A stretch of DNA of 64,000 nucleotides from JANSWO01 sp964351875 (GTDB taxonomy: Bacteria > Pseudomonadota > Gammaproteobacteria > Pseudomonadales > Azotimanducaceae). The DNA is taken from NCBI GenBank assembly GCA_964351875.1, contig CAYGQC010000002.1, positions 18,760-82,759 of the forward strand, read 5' to 3'. Both the position numbers and the translations under genes were made by a program. The notes beneath the pieces were generated by a model, which ran no database searches, was not told the DNA's origin, and saw nothing but the letters and a program-made list of their open reading frames with translations. Shown in pieces: positions 17,290 through 26,653 of this stretch; the stretch's first letter is position 1, and every line of letters begins with the position of its first letter.

Positions 17290-18714
17290 CGTCGGTTGGC
17301 CGACACCGACCGGTACGCTCTGACCATCTTTGCCGCAGACACCGACGCCGGTATCAAGCGCGAGGTCATTCCCGACCATTGAGATTCTATTCATGACATC
17401 GGGACCATTGCCGATCAGCGTCGCGCCGCGAATCGGCGCCGTGATCTTGCCACCCTCAATGAGGTAAGCCTCGGTGGTCGAGAAAACGAAGCGACCCGAG
17501 GTAATGTCGACCTGACCACCGCCGAAGTTGACGGCGTAAATGCCCTTGTCGACCGAGCGAATGATTTCCTCCGGGTCGCTCTCGCCCGCTCTCATAAACG
17601 TATTCGTCATGCGCGGCATCGGCAGATGCGCATAGGACTGCCGGCGGCCGTTACCGGTCGGCGCGACACCCATAAGCGATGCGTTGTGTTTGTCCTGCAG
17701 ATAGCCTTTCAAAATACCGTTTTCAATCAGTACCGTCTCCTGGGTGGGCGTGCCCTCATCATCGATGCTCAAGCTGCCCCGACGCTCCGCCAGCGTTCCA
17801 TCGTCGACAATCGTGCACAGTGGAGACGCAACCTGTTCGCCGATTCGGCCGGAGAAGTTCGAGCTGCCTTTGCGGTTGAAGTCGCCTTCGAGGCCGTGAC
17901 CAACCGCTTCATGCAACAAGACGCCAGGCCAGCCGTTACCCAAAACAACGGTCATCGGCCCGGCCGGGGCAGCGATAGCTTCGAGATTGACTAACGCGAG
18001 GCGAACCGCTTCCCGCGCAAATCCATCGACGGTATCGCCATCCAGCAAGCGAGTGAGATCAAAGCGGCCACCGCCACCGGCGAAGCCGCGCTCACGGCGG
18101 CCATTGTCCTCGGCGAGAACCGTGACATCGAGGCGCACGAGCGGGCGAACATCGCCCGCCATCGTGCCGTCGGAAGCGACGACAAGACAGGTGTCCTGGG
18201 CGGCGACTAGCCGGATATTGACTTCCTTGACGCGGGAATCGACGGCGCGAGCCACGGCGTCGAGGCGGCGGAGCAGGGCAACCTTATCGTCCTGGGAAAG
18301 CGTAGAAATCGGATCTATCGAACGATAGCGCGCAACCGGACCACTAACGGGAGCGAGGGAGACGGAGCCCGTTGATCCCGCCCGGACAATGCTGCGGGCC
18401 GCATCGGTTGCATTGCCAAGTGCCGGCAGCGCAATCTCGTCCGCATAGGCGAAGCCTGTTTTCTCGCCGGCTACCGCACGGATACCGACGCCGCGATCAA
18501 CGCTGAACACGCCGTCTTTGACGATGCCATCTTCCAACGAGAACGATTCGAAGCGCTGGTTTTCAAAATACAGCTCGCCGATGTCGAGGTCCTTTGAGTG
18601 CAGGCGCGACAACATCTGCTCAACATCGCTTTGTTGCAATCCAGCGGAATCCCAGAGCACGGTGCGGGCTGCCTGCAGCGAATCACTCACGAGTTGCTTC
18701 CTTATCGCGCTCAT
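17248..18714 (-). CDS. tldD: Metalloprotease TldD
   Basis: Zinc-binding half of the TldD/TldE protease, with the metal motif HEAVGHGLEGD and the downstream metal ligand region VGVCGKDGQSVPVGVGQPTL near the C-terminus. The 488-residue length matches the family. Last gene of the mreBCD-maf-rng-yhdP-tldD run, its 5' end overlapping yhdP by 32 bases and its 3' end overlapping darP. Confidence 0.96.
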   Translation of the reverse strand: MSAIRKQLVSDSLQAARTVLWDSAGLQQSDVEQMLSRLHSKDLDIGELYFENQRFESFSLEDGIVKDGVFSVDRGVGIRAVAGEKTGFAYADEIALPALGNATDAARSIVRAGSTGSVSLAPVSGPVARYRSIDPISTLSQDDKVALLRRLDAVARAVDSRVKEVNIRLVAAQDTCLVVASDGTMAGDVRPLVRLDVTVLAEDNGRRERGFAGGGGRFDLTRLLDGDTVDGFAREAVRLALVNLEAIAAPAGPMTVVLGNGWPGVLLHEAVGHGLEGDFNRKGSSNFSGRIGEQVASPLCTIVDDGTLAERRGSLSIDDEGTPTQETVLIENGILKGYLQDKHNASLMGVAPTGNGRRQSYAHLPMPRMTNTFMRAGESDPEEIIRSVDKGIYAVNFGGGQVDITSGRFVFSTTEAYLIEGGKITAPIRGATLIGNGPDVMNRISMVGNDLALDTGVGVCGKDGQSVPVGVGQPTLKIDEVTVGGTAA

Positions 18715-21700
18715 CTATTGGGCGCTCGTTAGTTGTTTGAATTGTCTGGCTTGATTGTTCCGAATCCACAATTTGCGCCGCGTCTGGCGACGAGCCGTCA
18801 ATCTGCAGAACCTCATAGCCATCCGGCGACAAGGCTGCGCGCGGGCCTTGCACGTAGGCATCGCGGGCCGCCTTTTCGAGCACCCCCCCTTCGGGGCTAA
18901 CCGGAGCGTTTGGATCATACAGGCTCAGCTCCGCAGCGAGCGGATCCGGCTCTGCGCTATCGGCATCCATCTCATCGCTCATACTTCGGTTGAACAGGCT
19001 GACAAACTCGACTTCTGGTTCATCGATGTTGCCACCGAGGCGATACTTGGCCGAGGAAGCCTGCTCAAGGGGGCGCTTGAAAATCTGCTGTCCCAGCAAA
19101 ACGCCTGCGGCGGCGAGGGGATTAGCTGCAGCCAGGTATAGCGAGTACCAGGGCAAGCTGCTCGTGACAGGGAGCGTCACGATCATCTCTGCATCCATAT
19201 CACCGGAGCCCAGATCGACGGCACCGGCCACGCGGAACCGACTACCCGTACCTTTGACGACCAGCTCATCATCGAATCGCATCAACCCGTCGGTCAGTTG
19301 CGCGGGCATCTGGAGAGAATCGAAGCGCACGCCTTTGCCAAAGACGTCCCGGAAATCCAGCGCCATGCGCTTGGCGACGTTACCGAAGTTCAACAGGCTG
19401 AATATGCGCATCGCACCCTGGCCGTTTTCCAATGCGATGAAGCGACCGTTTGTCACCTCCAGATCAAGATCGCCAGAAAGCTTGCCGAGATCGAATGCAA
19501 GGGGAGACCCAGGCCAGGACAGGTTCGCCGCTACCGCCATCGATTCGCTCTCGACGCTCGGGGCGAAGCCAAAGCGCGGCAAGACTTCAACCAGGTCATC
19601 CGCATCGACCGTGCCATCGAAGACCGTACGCTGTTGCTGGCGAAGCCAGTAAACGTCATCCGCGACAATCGACAGGCCGTTGTAGCCCGCTTGCATCGGA
19701 CCAAAACTGACTCGGTCCCCGGCGTTGCGTAGCGTCAGTTGCCAGCTACCGTAGTCTTCACCGTCAACCAGCATCGAAGCGATGGCGACATCCGCATCCG
19801 GCAGCACGGACAGCACCTCGGCTGACACGGGATCTTCCGCCGACGCCACTGTAGCGGGGAAACTGATTTCCATTCGGTCTGCCGCGATATTAAGCGGCCC
19901 CTCGCCAGGCACATCGACATCCGCGGCAATAGTTTCGCCTGCCAACTGAAACCTGCGACCACTATCCGCCAGGGAGACACTGTCGATCACGACATCCGAG
20001 AACTGCAGTTCGCCAACGCCGAGTTGCTCCGCGTGGAAACGATCGAGTTGCCAGTTGATTGATGCCACGCTACCGGCAGAGCCGTAGTCCCCGGCAGCGG
20101 CCTCTTCAATCAGCCCCGGATCAGACTGTGCTGAGGCGAATTCAGACCACGCAACTACGTCAACGCTTTCCGCCCGACCTGTAATCGTCACCTCGCCGTC
20201 GCGGTTTCCGCCTGCCCGCGCGTTGACGCCAAGCGCGCCTTCCCATTTTCCGTCGCTCGCACGTGCAAGCCAGCCACGCAGCAACTCACCGCCGTGCTGA
20301 ACGCTGACATACTCACCATCGCCCTTGAAATCTACTTCGACTCGGGTGCTTCGTGGTTTCTCCGCCTGCTTGGCGAGGGGCTCAGGCGCAGTGATCTCAA
20401 GCCCCTCAAGCTCACTGACCATGCTGAGCCGCATCGGCACGCCGGGTTGCTGAACCGGTATGCGCAGATCGCCGGTGAACGCGGCCCTACCGGTCGCGAT
20501 GCGCATGGGCCGAACCGCCAGCACGTCAAACGCATTGGCCGGAGTAAAGGAGCCAGCAACACCCAAGTGAATGTTGTTGCCTCGCGTGTCCAGTTTGAGC
20601 TCAACCGGTGCCTCGAAGAGCGTGCCCTGAAGCCCATCGCTCGTCAGTTGATACGGATGCAGGTATCTCGCAAAGCCCGTCAGTTTTTCGAACTCGAGCC
20701 GGAAGTCTTCCAGAAGCAGGCTCGCACTGAGCGCGCGCAACTGAATATCCGCCTTTAGCTCGTCCGCAACAGCGTTCGAATCGGTCGCAGCGTCATCCTG
20801 CGCATACGGCACGACGACAGACGCACTGACGGCAACATCTCCGTCTCCCGACCAGGAATCGTTAACCACCGGCAGCCAGTCAGCGATCGGCGTCTCTCGT
20901 ACGAACCGCAGCAACTGCGCAGTATTCATGGTGGTGTCGGCTTCGATTTGCACGAGTTGCTCACCGCGGGGCAGGAATATTTGCGCTCGGCCGATCGGAC
21001 CAAAGTCCGAGGGCATATTCGAAGCGCTGACACGAGTACCCCACCCAGTGAGTTCCAGACGTGCATCTGCCTCAACGATCTCCGGCCAATCCGGATGGTA
21101 GGCAACGCTCGCCCCCGTCACATCCGCAACCATTTCGAGCCTGCGATCCACATCAGGGTTCTCAGGCTTCGCAAGCGTCTGAAGGGCTATGTTGACCCGC
21201 TGAGCATCACCGGCACGGATGTTGTCGACAATCCAGTTTCTAATGTTCTCGGGCAGCTTGTAGGGAATGAAATCCGCGGTATCAGCATTAGGAACCGCGC
21301 CGGTCTGCAGGCTCAGGTACAAGCTCTCTTCAGCTTTCTCGGAGGGCCGGGCGAGAGAAAACGTGCCCACTACCGGTGAGAAACTGGGCCTGGCTCCCAG
21401 GTCAACTCCCCGCAAGCCCATGTAGCCGGGCTCGAAGTAAAACCACAGAGCTCCAGACAACGACGACAACGGCCACTGGCGCGTGAACACGTCGGGAAAC
21501 GCCAGCTCGACCGCCGTGTCGGCAACCTCAGCGCGCACGCTCCGGGCGTTCCCGAGGAAGGTACCGCCGCCACCAACAAGGGTCGGTACGCCATGGTAGC
21601 CCGTGATATCAACGTCGCTCACAGAGAAGCGGAAGGCGGGGCCGTCGCGCCAGGCAAAGTGTCCCTCGTCGAACTGGCCTTCGATATTCAGCTCGGTGAG

Positions 21701-21925
21701 CCATCGAGACAGCAACTCATTGCCAGCCAGATTTGTCGCCAGTCCCCGGACAAGTGGGGCGAGATCAAAGCTGCTGACACGACCAGCCAATACAGCTTCG
21801 TGCGGTCGAACGAGCGCGCGATAGCTCGGCACGCGAACACCGATCCCCTCCGCAGCCGTAACGTCGAGCCGGATGATCTCATCGTCCGTCTGCCGAACAC
21901 TGATCGCCATGCCAATCGCCTCGAC
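18683..21925 (-). CDS. yhdP: YhdP family AsmA-like protein, C-terminal part (gene interrupted by assembly gap)
   Basis: About 1080 codons of the large DUF3971/AsmA-like protein YhdP, one of the bridge-like proteins (with TamB and YdbH) that move phospholipid to the outer membrane. This part contains long beta-rich repeat-like sequence, the AsmA_2 region near the C-terminus (AANLSWPGSPLAFDLGKLSG, MRIFSLLNFGNVAKR, LPWYSLYLAAANPLAAAGVL) and a charged tail. It enters from the N run at 21926, and an in-frame ATG at 21910 is not its true start. Joined with the upstream part it would be about 1380 residues; the two parts are out of frame across the ten Ns, so the gap size is nominal. Confidence 0.88.
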   Translation of the reverse strand, partial: VEAIGMAISVRQTDDEIIRLDVTAAEGIGVRVPSYRALVRPHEAVLAGRVSSFDLAPLVRGLATNLAGNELLSRWLTELNIEGQFDEGHFAWRDGPAFRFSVSDVDITGYHGVPTLVGGGGTFLGNARSVRAEVADTAVELAFPDVFTRQWPLSSLSGALWFYFEPGYMGLRGVDLGARPSFSPVVGTFSLARPSEKAEESLYLSLQTGAVPNADTADFIPYKLPENIRNWIVDNIRAGDAQRVNIALQTLAKPENPDVDRRLEMVADVTGASVAYHPDWPEIVEADARLELTGWGTRVSASNMPSDFGPIGRAQIFLPRGEQLVQIEADTTMNTAQLLRFVRETPIADWLPVVNDSWSGDGDVAVSASVVVPYAQDDAATDSNAVADELKADIQLRALSASLLLEDFRLEFEKLTGFARYLHPYQLTSDGLQGTLFEAPVELKLDTRGNNIHLGVAGSFTPANAFDVLAVRPMRIATGRAAFTGDLRIPVQQPGVPMRLSMVSELEGLEITAPEPLAKQAEKPRSTRVEVDFKGDGEYVSVQHGGELLRGWLARASDGKWEGALGVNARAGGNRDGEVTITGRAESVDVVAWSEFASAQSDPGLIEEAAAGDYGSAGSVASINWQLDRFHAEQLGVGELQFSDVVIDSVSLADSGRRFQLAGETIAADVDVPGEGPLNIAADRMEISFPATVASAEDPVSAEVLSVLPDADVAIASMLVDGEDYGSWQLTLRNAGDRVSFGPMQAGYNGLSIVADDVYWLRQQQRTVFDGTVDADDLVEVLPRFGFAPSVESESMAVAANLSWPGSPLAFDLGKLSGDLDLEVTNGRFIALENGQGAMRIFSLLNFGNVAKRMALDFRDVFGKGVRFDSLQMPAQLTDGLMRFDDELVVKGTGSRFRVAGAVDLGSGDMDAEMIVTLPVTSSLPWYSLYLAAANPLAAAGVLLGQQIFKRPLEQASSAKYRLGGNIDEPEVEFVSLFNRSMSDEMDADSAEPDPLAAELSLYDPNAPVSPEGGVLEKAARDAYVQGPRAALSPDGYEVLQIDGSSPDAAQIVDSEQSSQTIQTTNERPIDERDKEATRE

Positions 21926-21935
21926 NNNNNNNNNN
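21926..21935. other. Assembly gap (10 Ns) inside yhdP
   Basis: Ten Ns, a conventional placeholder for a scaffold join of unknown size. The bases on both sides resemble each other (see findings), so the join may hide an overlap rather than missing sequence. Confidence 0.98.
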
Positions 21936-22824
21936 CGATCACCTCAGCATCCGTAACGTCGAGCCGGATGTTCTCATCATCCTTCTGGCGCGCCTCGATC
22001 AGAATCTGGCTTGAGCCCGCCGGCTTTTTGCCCAACTCGAAAGGCGCCAGAGCAAGTAGCAAGCGCCCGCCGGCCGAAGGCTCGCCAGCGTCATCCAGCG
22101 TTGTCCGCCAGAAGCCATTCAGCCGCTCAAGCGCAACGCCAGCAATGTCGTAGCGAGCAAGAAGCGCATCGTCAATCCGAAAGCCATCGCTATCAATACG
22201 TGCGGCAATGGCATCCTGGCGCCAGAAGACCACGCCATCTCGCTCGTGTTGACGGACTTCGATCTCACCACCGTCAGCATCGCCCAGGGTCAATGACAAT
22301 TTGTGGCTGAACCACTCGCCACTGGAACCGAGCGCAACCGCGACGCTGGTAAGCAAGCCAGCCGAGTCGACAACGGAGATCGCACCGTTCAGCTGAATTC
22401 GATCGCTATGGCGCAGCGTTGTCAGCCAGTCAGCAGAGGCGTCTCCGCCCCGATTAAGGCCGGGAATCGAGTAGCCACCACTGGAATCACGAAAGACGGT
22501 GACGCTGGCGCTGGGACTCGCCAGGCGGCGAAAGGTGAGCGCACCACGGTAGAAGCTCTCGAGAAAATCGATCTCAACATAGAGGTCACGAATGTGGCCG
22601 CCGGGAATCTGCAACTCTGCAATCTGCAGCACGGGATTCAGACGATGCCAGCCGCCCTTGAGTCCGGCAGGGATCACATCGAAGCGGGCAAGCTCGGTGG
22701 TCAGCCTGGGCTCAAGCCGATCGATGTTCGCCATCGTGATCCGACCGGCCAGTTGAACCAGGGCCAACAGAACCAGCAGCACAGCAAACAATGCGATCAG
22801 AAACCGAAACAAGCGAGTGGCCAT
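21936..22824 (-). CDS. yhdP: YhdP family AsmA-like protein, N-terminal part (up to assembly gap)
   Basis: The first 296 or so codons of yhdP. It opens at ATG 22824 with one membrane anchor (RFLIALFAVLLVLLALVQLAG, residues 6-26) followed by the periplasmic beta-rich YhdP N-terminal domain (PSASVTVFRDSSGGYSIPGL). It stops at the N run; there is no native stop codon. The rng stop lies about 135 bases upstream. Confidence 0.88.
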
Positions 22825-22959
22825 CTGCTACCGCCGCCAGGTCATGCGTCGGCCAGACGCGGCGATAGCAAAGCGCCGACAGCCACGCAGGCGGCACGCA
22901 ACCGGGGAGTCTGAATCGAGCGTCGTATCATTCGAACCAGACTGCCCTGCGCCGCTGTA

Positions 22960-24447
22960 CTAACGCTGAACACCTTGCACCAGCACCACATCGTACTGCT
23001 CCGGCGTATAGACGGATTCAACCTGCATTCGAATACTGCGATCAATACGGTCGGCCAGGGCCGACAGTGATTGCGCATCCTCGTCCAGCAATCGATCAAT
23101 CACAGCTTGTTCCGCGCGAACCAGGTAGTCGGCAACATCGCTATTCTCGCCTCGGCGCCGACGTGCATCCGTCTCGATGGCGCGAAAGATGTCGTAGCAC
23201 GTGCTCTCTGCCGTCTTGACAACGCCGCGACCGTCGCAGGTTCGGCAAGGCTGGCACATTTGCTGGACCAGCGATTTACGAGTTCGTTTGCGGCTCATCT
23301 CGACCAGACCAAGAGCGGATGGGCCCTCAAAGCGCAGCTTCGCCGTATCGCTTTCGCAGGCTTTCTCAAGCGCGCGCATAACCTGCCGCTGATGCTCCGC
23401 ATCTTCCATATCGATGAAGTCGACGACGATGATGCCGCCCAGATTGCGCAAACGTAACTGCCTGGGAATCGCTGCGGCCGCCTCCAGATTCGTGCGGTAG
23501 ACGGTTTCCTCAAGGTTGTAGCCTCCGAGGTAGCCGCCGGTATTGACGTCGATGGTCGTCATCGCCTCGGTCTGCTCGATGACCAGATAGCCACCACACT
23601 TCAGCTCGACTCGCGCTCCGAGCGCTCGACTCAGGTCGTCTTCAATCGAAAACCGCTCGAACAGAGCCGCCTCGCCGGTGTAGTGCTCAAGAAGGTCTGA
23701 TGCTTCCGGTAGAAACTGGCCGATGAAGCGTTGGACACGATCGAAGGTGTCGGCGTGATCGATCACGATTCGCTCAAGATCATTCGAAGCAAAGTCGCGA
23801 ATTACTCGAATGTGAATGGGCAGCTCTTCATAAATGACGTCGCCGACCTGTCGGCCGCGCTGACGTTCATCGATCACGCGCCAGGTGCGGACCAGGTAGC
23901 GGAGATCGGATAGCAACGCATCCTCACTCGCGCCCTCTGCAGCCGTTCGGGCAATGAACCCCATTTTTATATCGGCTTCAACCCGTCCCGCTTCGATCGA
24001 TGCGCTCAGGCGTTGACGTTCTTCAGGATCTTCCACCCGAATCGAGACGCCAATGTGATCATTGCCCGGCATCAACACCAGATAGCGCGAAGCGATGGCA
24101 ATCTGGGTAGTAAGGCGCGCGCCTTTACTGGAGATAGGATCTTTCGCGACCTGAACCAGAATTTCCTGGCCGTCGTGCAGCAGGTCTCGAATGTCAGGCG
24201 GCGAGTTGCCAGGCTCGCTGTGCCGATCCGTCATGTCGCGAACGTGAAGAAAGCCAGGCCGAGCCAGACCGATCTCGACAAACGCAGCCTGCATGCCAGG
24301 CACGATCCGAACGACCTTGCCCCGATACACGTTGCCGGTCACGCTGTCACCACTGGCTCGATCGAGGTGAACTTCGTGCAGCGAGCCGTGCTCAAGCAGC
24401 GCGACCCGGGTCTCGAAATCGTTCACATTGATGAGCAGTTCAGACAT
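22960..24447 (-). CDS. rng: Ribonuclease G
   Basis: RNase E/G family endoribonuclease that matures 16S rRNA 5' ends and degrades mRNAs. The N-terminal S1 domain (NVYRGKVVRIVPGMQAAFVEIG), 5' sensor and DNase-I-like catalytic domain (TIDVNTGGYLGG, IVVDFIDMED) and the zinc-link cysteines CQPCRTCDGRG are visible. At 495 residues without a long tail it is RNase G not RNase E. ATG at 24447 begins the family start MSELLINVN; a longer frame from 24513 adds a non-homologous 22 residues. Confidence 0.95.
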   Translation of the reverse strand: MSELLINVNDFETRVALLEHGSLHEVHLDRASGDSVTGNVYRGKVVRIVPGMQAAFVEIGLARPGFLHVRDMTDRHSEPGNSPPDIRDLLHDGQEILVQVAKDPISSKGARLTTQIAIASRYLVLMPGNDHIGVSIRVEDPEERQRLSASIEAGRVEADIKMGFIARTAAEGASEDALLSDLRYLVRTWRVIDERQRGRQVGDVIYEELPIHIRVIRDFASNDLERIVIDHADTFDRVQRFIGQFLPEASDLLEHYTGEAALFERFSIEDDLSRALGARVELKCGGYLVIEQTEAMTTIDVNTGGYLGGYNLEETVYRTNLEAAAAIPRQLRLRNLGGIIVVDFIDMEDAEHQRQVMRALEKACESDTAKLRFEGPSALGLVEMSRKRTRKSLVQQMCQPCRTCDGRGVVKTAESTCYDIFRAIETDARRRRGENSDVADYLVRAEQAVIDRLLDEDAQSLSALADRIDRSIRMQVESVYTPEQYDVVLVQGVQR

Positions 24448-24577
24448 AGGCGCGCAGCGGTAAATGATGCTGAACCATAGCATGCAACGCCTTGACTTAG
24501 ACGTCGATTGCAACGCATCCGGGCGCGGTTTGCCTAGAAAATCACGAGCGAAAGCGCCGCTGTCACCTGCCGGAAAC

Positions 24578-25231
24578 TCAGTGGGCCCGTGTGGCTGCGC
24601 GCATCGCCCAGGTATCCAGCCCCGCCTGGCGAAGCAGCAGCTCCGTTTCCGCCAGCGGCAGCCCGACTACTGCGCTGTAGCTACCGTCAACACGATCGAC
24701 GAATACCCCCGCAATGCCCTGAACGCCATAGCCGCCGGCTTTGTCGAAACTCTCGCCTGTCGACAGGTAAGCGTCGATCTCACCGTCCACGAGCGCGCGC
24801 AGCGTGACCGTCGCCGTTACCAAAACCTCAAACTCGCCGTTCTCTGAGCAACAGGCAACGGCAGACAACACCGTGTGCCTGGTGCCGGACAGGCTTTCCA
24901 GCATCCGCCGTGCCTCAGCGAGGCTGCTGGGCTTACCAAGGATCTGACCATCAGCAACGACGGTGGTGTCTGCCGCCAGCACCACCTCATCAAACTCTCG
25001 CGGACACGCTCTCGCCTTTTTCATCGCCACGCGCGCGACGTATTCCTCGGGAGACTCACCTGGAACGACCGACTCATCAACATCCTGGGCTTTGACCACG
25101 TGAGCGAGGCCAATCTGATCAAGTAGCTCGCGTCGCCTGGGCGACGCGGACGCGAGTACAAGCTTCAAGCCAGCACGCTCCACACCAGGGAGCAAAGCTC
25201 TCGACGCACGGTTCTCACTAGCGCACGCCAA
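24578..25231 (-). CDS. maf: Maf-family nucleotide pyrophosphatase
   Basis: Hydrolyses dTTP/UTP or modified nucleotides to monophosphates; the YhdE type is the one next to mreD and rng in E. coli. Core motifs are LVLASASPRRRELL, VLAADTTVV (catalytic Asp) and DKAGGYGVQGIAG. The ATG at 25231 overlaps the mreD end by 14 bases; a GTG at 25183 gives a product starting just before the SASPRR motif and of more usual length, so the first 16 residues are uncertain. The specific substrate is not determined by sequence. Confidence 0.92.
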   Translation of the reverse strand: MACASENRASRALLPGVERAGLKLVLASASPRRRELLDQIGLAHVVKAQDVDESVVPGESPEEYVARVAMKKARACPREFDEVVLAADTTVVADGQILGKPSSLAEARRMLESLSGTRHTVLSAVACCSENGEFEVLVTATVTLRALVDGEIDAYLSTGESFDKAGGYGVQGIAGVFVDRVDGSYSAVVGLPLAETELLLRQAGLDTWAMRAATRAH

Positions 25232-25712
25232 CCTGCCGCTGCAGGCGATCCAGAAGAATGCTCACTGCAGGCCAGATCAGCGTACTGCTCACAGCCACAA
25301 GCAGCGCTGCAGCAGGGAAGCTACGTCCATCGACAAGCACCAGAAGCGATCCGCGCAGCACCTCGCCCACTAGAAGCAAGCCAAACAGCACACCACCCTG
25401 CTGGAGAATGCTCCACATGCGCAGCCGCTCATGGAATCGCCAGGTCACATAGGTGAGCAGAGCGAGGATAAAGCCGTTCAAGCCGAGGGGGTTTTCGAGC
25501 AACACATCCAGCCCGAAACCCAACACCCATGCAACGATTAACCCGAGCCGATGCGGCACAGCCAGCACCCAGAAAAACAGCACCAGCGCCACCCAGGATG
25601 GCCGCAGCCATGCGAGAAACTCCGGTGCAGCAGGCGGCAACTGAAAAACAGTCAGCACAAACGCCACGATGAAGGAGACGACAATGAACCAACCACCATC
25701 AAATGGATTCAC
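25218..25712 (-). CDS. mreD: Rod shape-determining protein MreD
   Basis: A 164-residue inner-membrane protein with five or six hydrophobic helices, part of the MreBCD-RodA-PBP2 elongation machine. Sequence conservation is low in the family; VLGFGLDVLLENPLGLNGF is the recognisable segment. GTG start overlaps the mreC stop. Confidence 0.9.
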   Translation of the reverse strand: MNPFDGGWFIVVSFIVAFVLTVFQLPPAAPEFLAWLRPSWVALVLFFWVLAVPHRLGLIVAWVLGFGLDVLLENPLGLNGFILALLTYVTWRFHERLRMWSILQQGGVLFGLLLVGEVLRGSLLVLVDGRSFPAAALLVAVSSTLIWPAVSILLDRLQRQVGVR

Positions 25713-26644
25713 GGCTGGGTCTCCCCGTCTGTCTCAGGGCTTGAACCGCTTGCCACGCCCGCCGCCGACTCATCCGGCACGTCGGAGAGGCCTTCCAGAG
25801 GATCAGCCACAAGATTGACCTGGGGCGGTAACTCTCTGACCAGCAGAACATAGCGGGTTCGATCCAGCGCCGCGGCGGGCTGTAGCGTGACCTGGGCAAA
25901 CGCAGCGCCCGGCTCAATCACCACCGAGCGCACGCTGCCAACCGGGTAGCCACGTGGAAAGCGCCCGCCCAGCGCGGACGTAACCAGAAGGTCATTTTCG
26001 CGAATGTCCGTCGAAACCGGCACGCTTTCCAGCGACAGCTCATTGAATACGCCTGTGCCGCTGGCGATGCTGCGTACACCGTTACGATTGACTTCAACCG
26101 GTACGGCGTGACCAACGTCCGAGACAAGCAGAACCCGAGCAGTCGTGTTTTCTACCGCAATCACCTGCCCGAACAGACCCGTCGCGTCGATCACAGCCTG
26201 GCCTACAAACACACCAGCATCGGCACCTTTGTCGAGCACAACCTGGTGCACTCTGGGGTCCGGCACAACGCCAACGATTTCCGAGATAAGCACCTCGGTC
26301 GCAAGCCGTTCCTGGCTGCCCAGCAACGCGCGCAGGCGTTCGTTCTCGGCCGAGAGTGAACGCACCTGTTGAGACACCTGGGCGAGCACAGCGAGCCGCT
26401 GCTCCAATTCATCATTGGTTTGCTGCAGCGAATCACGAGAAGCGAACACGCGCCCTACCTGCTCGGTTAGCTGGTACGGCGTCTGGGCGATGAAATACAC
26501 GGGAGACATCAACGTGCCCACGTTCTGCCGCACGGGCATCAGCAGGCCAGTAAGGGCGTCCACGCTCGCCAGAAGCAGACTGATCAAGGCAAGGGCGAAC
26601 AGCAGATAGCCAGCGCCAGATTCACGAAAGAATATGGCTTTCAC
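25709..26644 (-). CDS. mreC: Rod shape-determining protein MreC
   Basis: Bitopic elongasome protein of 311 residues: one N-terminal membrane helix (about 12-34), a coiled coil (about 62-110, DSLQQTNDELEQRLAVLAQV) and the periplasmic beta-barrel domain (GADAGVFVGQAVIDATGLFGQV). A C-terminal low-complexity acidic/Ser/Pro tail of about 35 residues follows the fold. Nine bases separate it from mreB. Confidence 0.94.
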   Translation of the reverse strand: MKAIFFRESGAGYLLFALALISLLLASVDALTGLLMPVRQNVGTLMSPVYFIAQTPYQLTEQVGRVFASRDSLQQTNDELEQRLAVLAQVSQQVRSLSAENERLRALLGSQERLATEVLISEIVGVVPDPRVHQVVLDKGADAGVFVGQAVIDATGLFGQVIAVENTTARVLLVSDVGHAVPVEVNRNGVRSIASGTGVFNELSLESVPVSTDIRENDLLVTSALGGRFPRGYPVGSVRSVVIEPGAAFAQVTLQPAAALDRTRYVLLVRELPPQVNLVADPLEGLSDVPDESAAGVASGSSPETDGETQP

Positions 26645-26653
26645 GGTGCGGGC

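Noticed and set aside
21926..21935. Gap considered as an insertion sequence or disrupted pseudogene
   Set aside because: It is a run of Ns with yhdP sequence on both sides; no inverted repeats or transposase.
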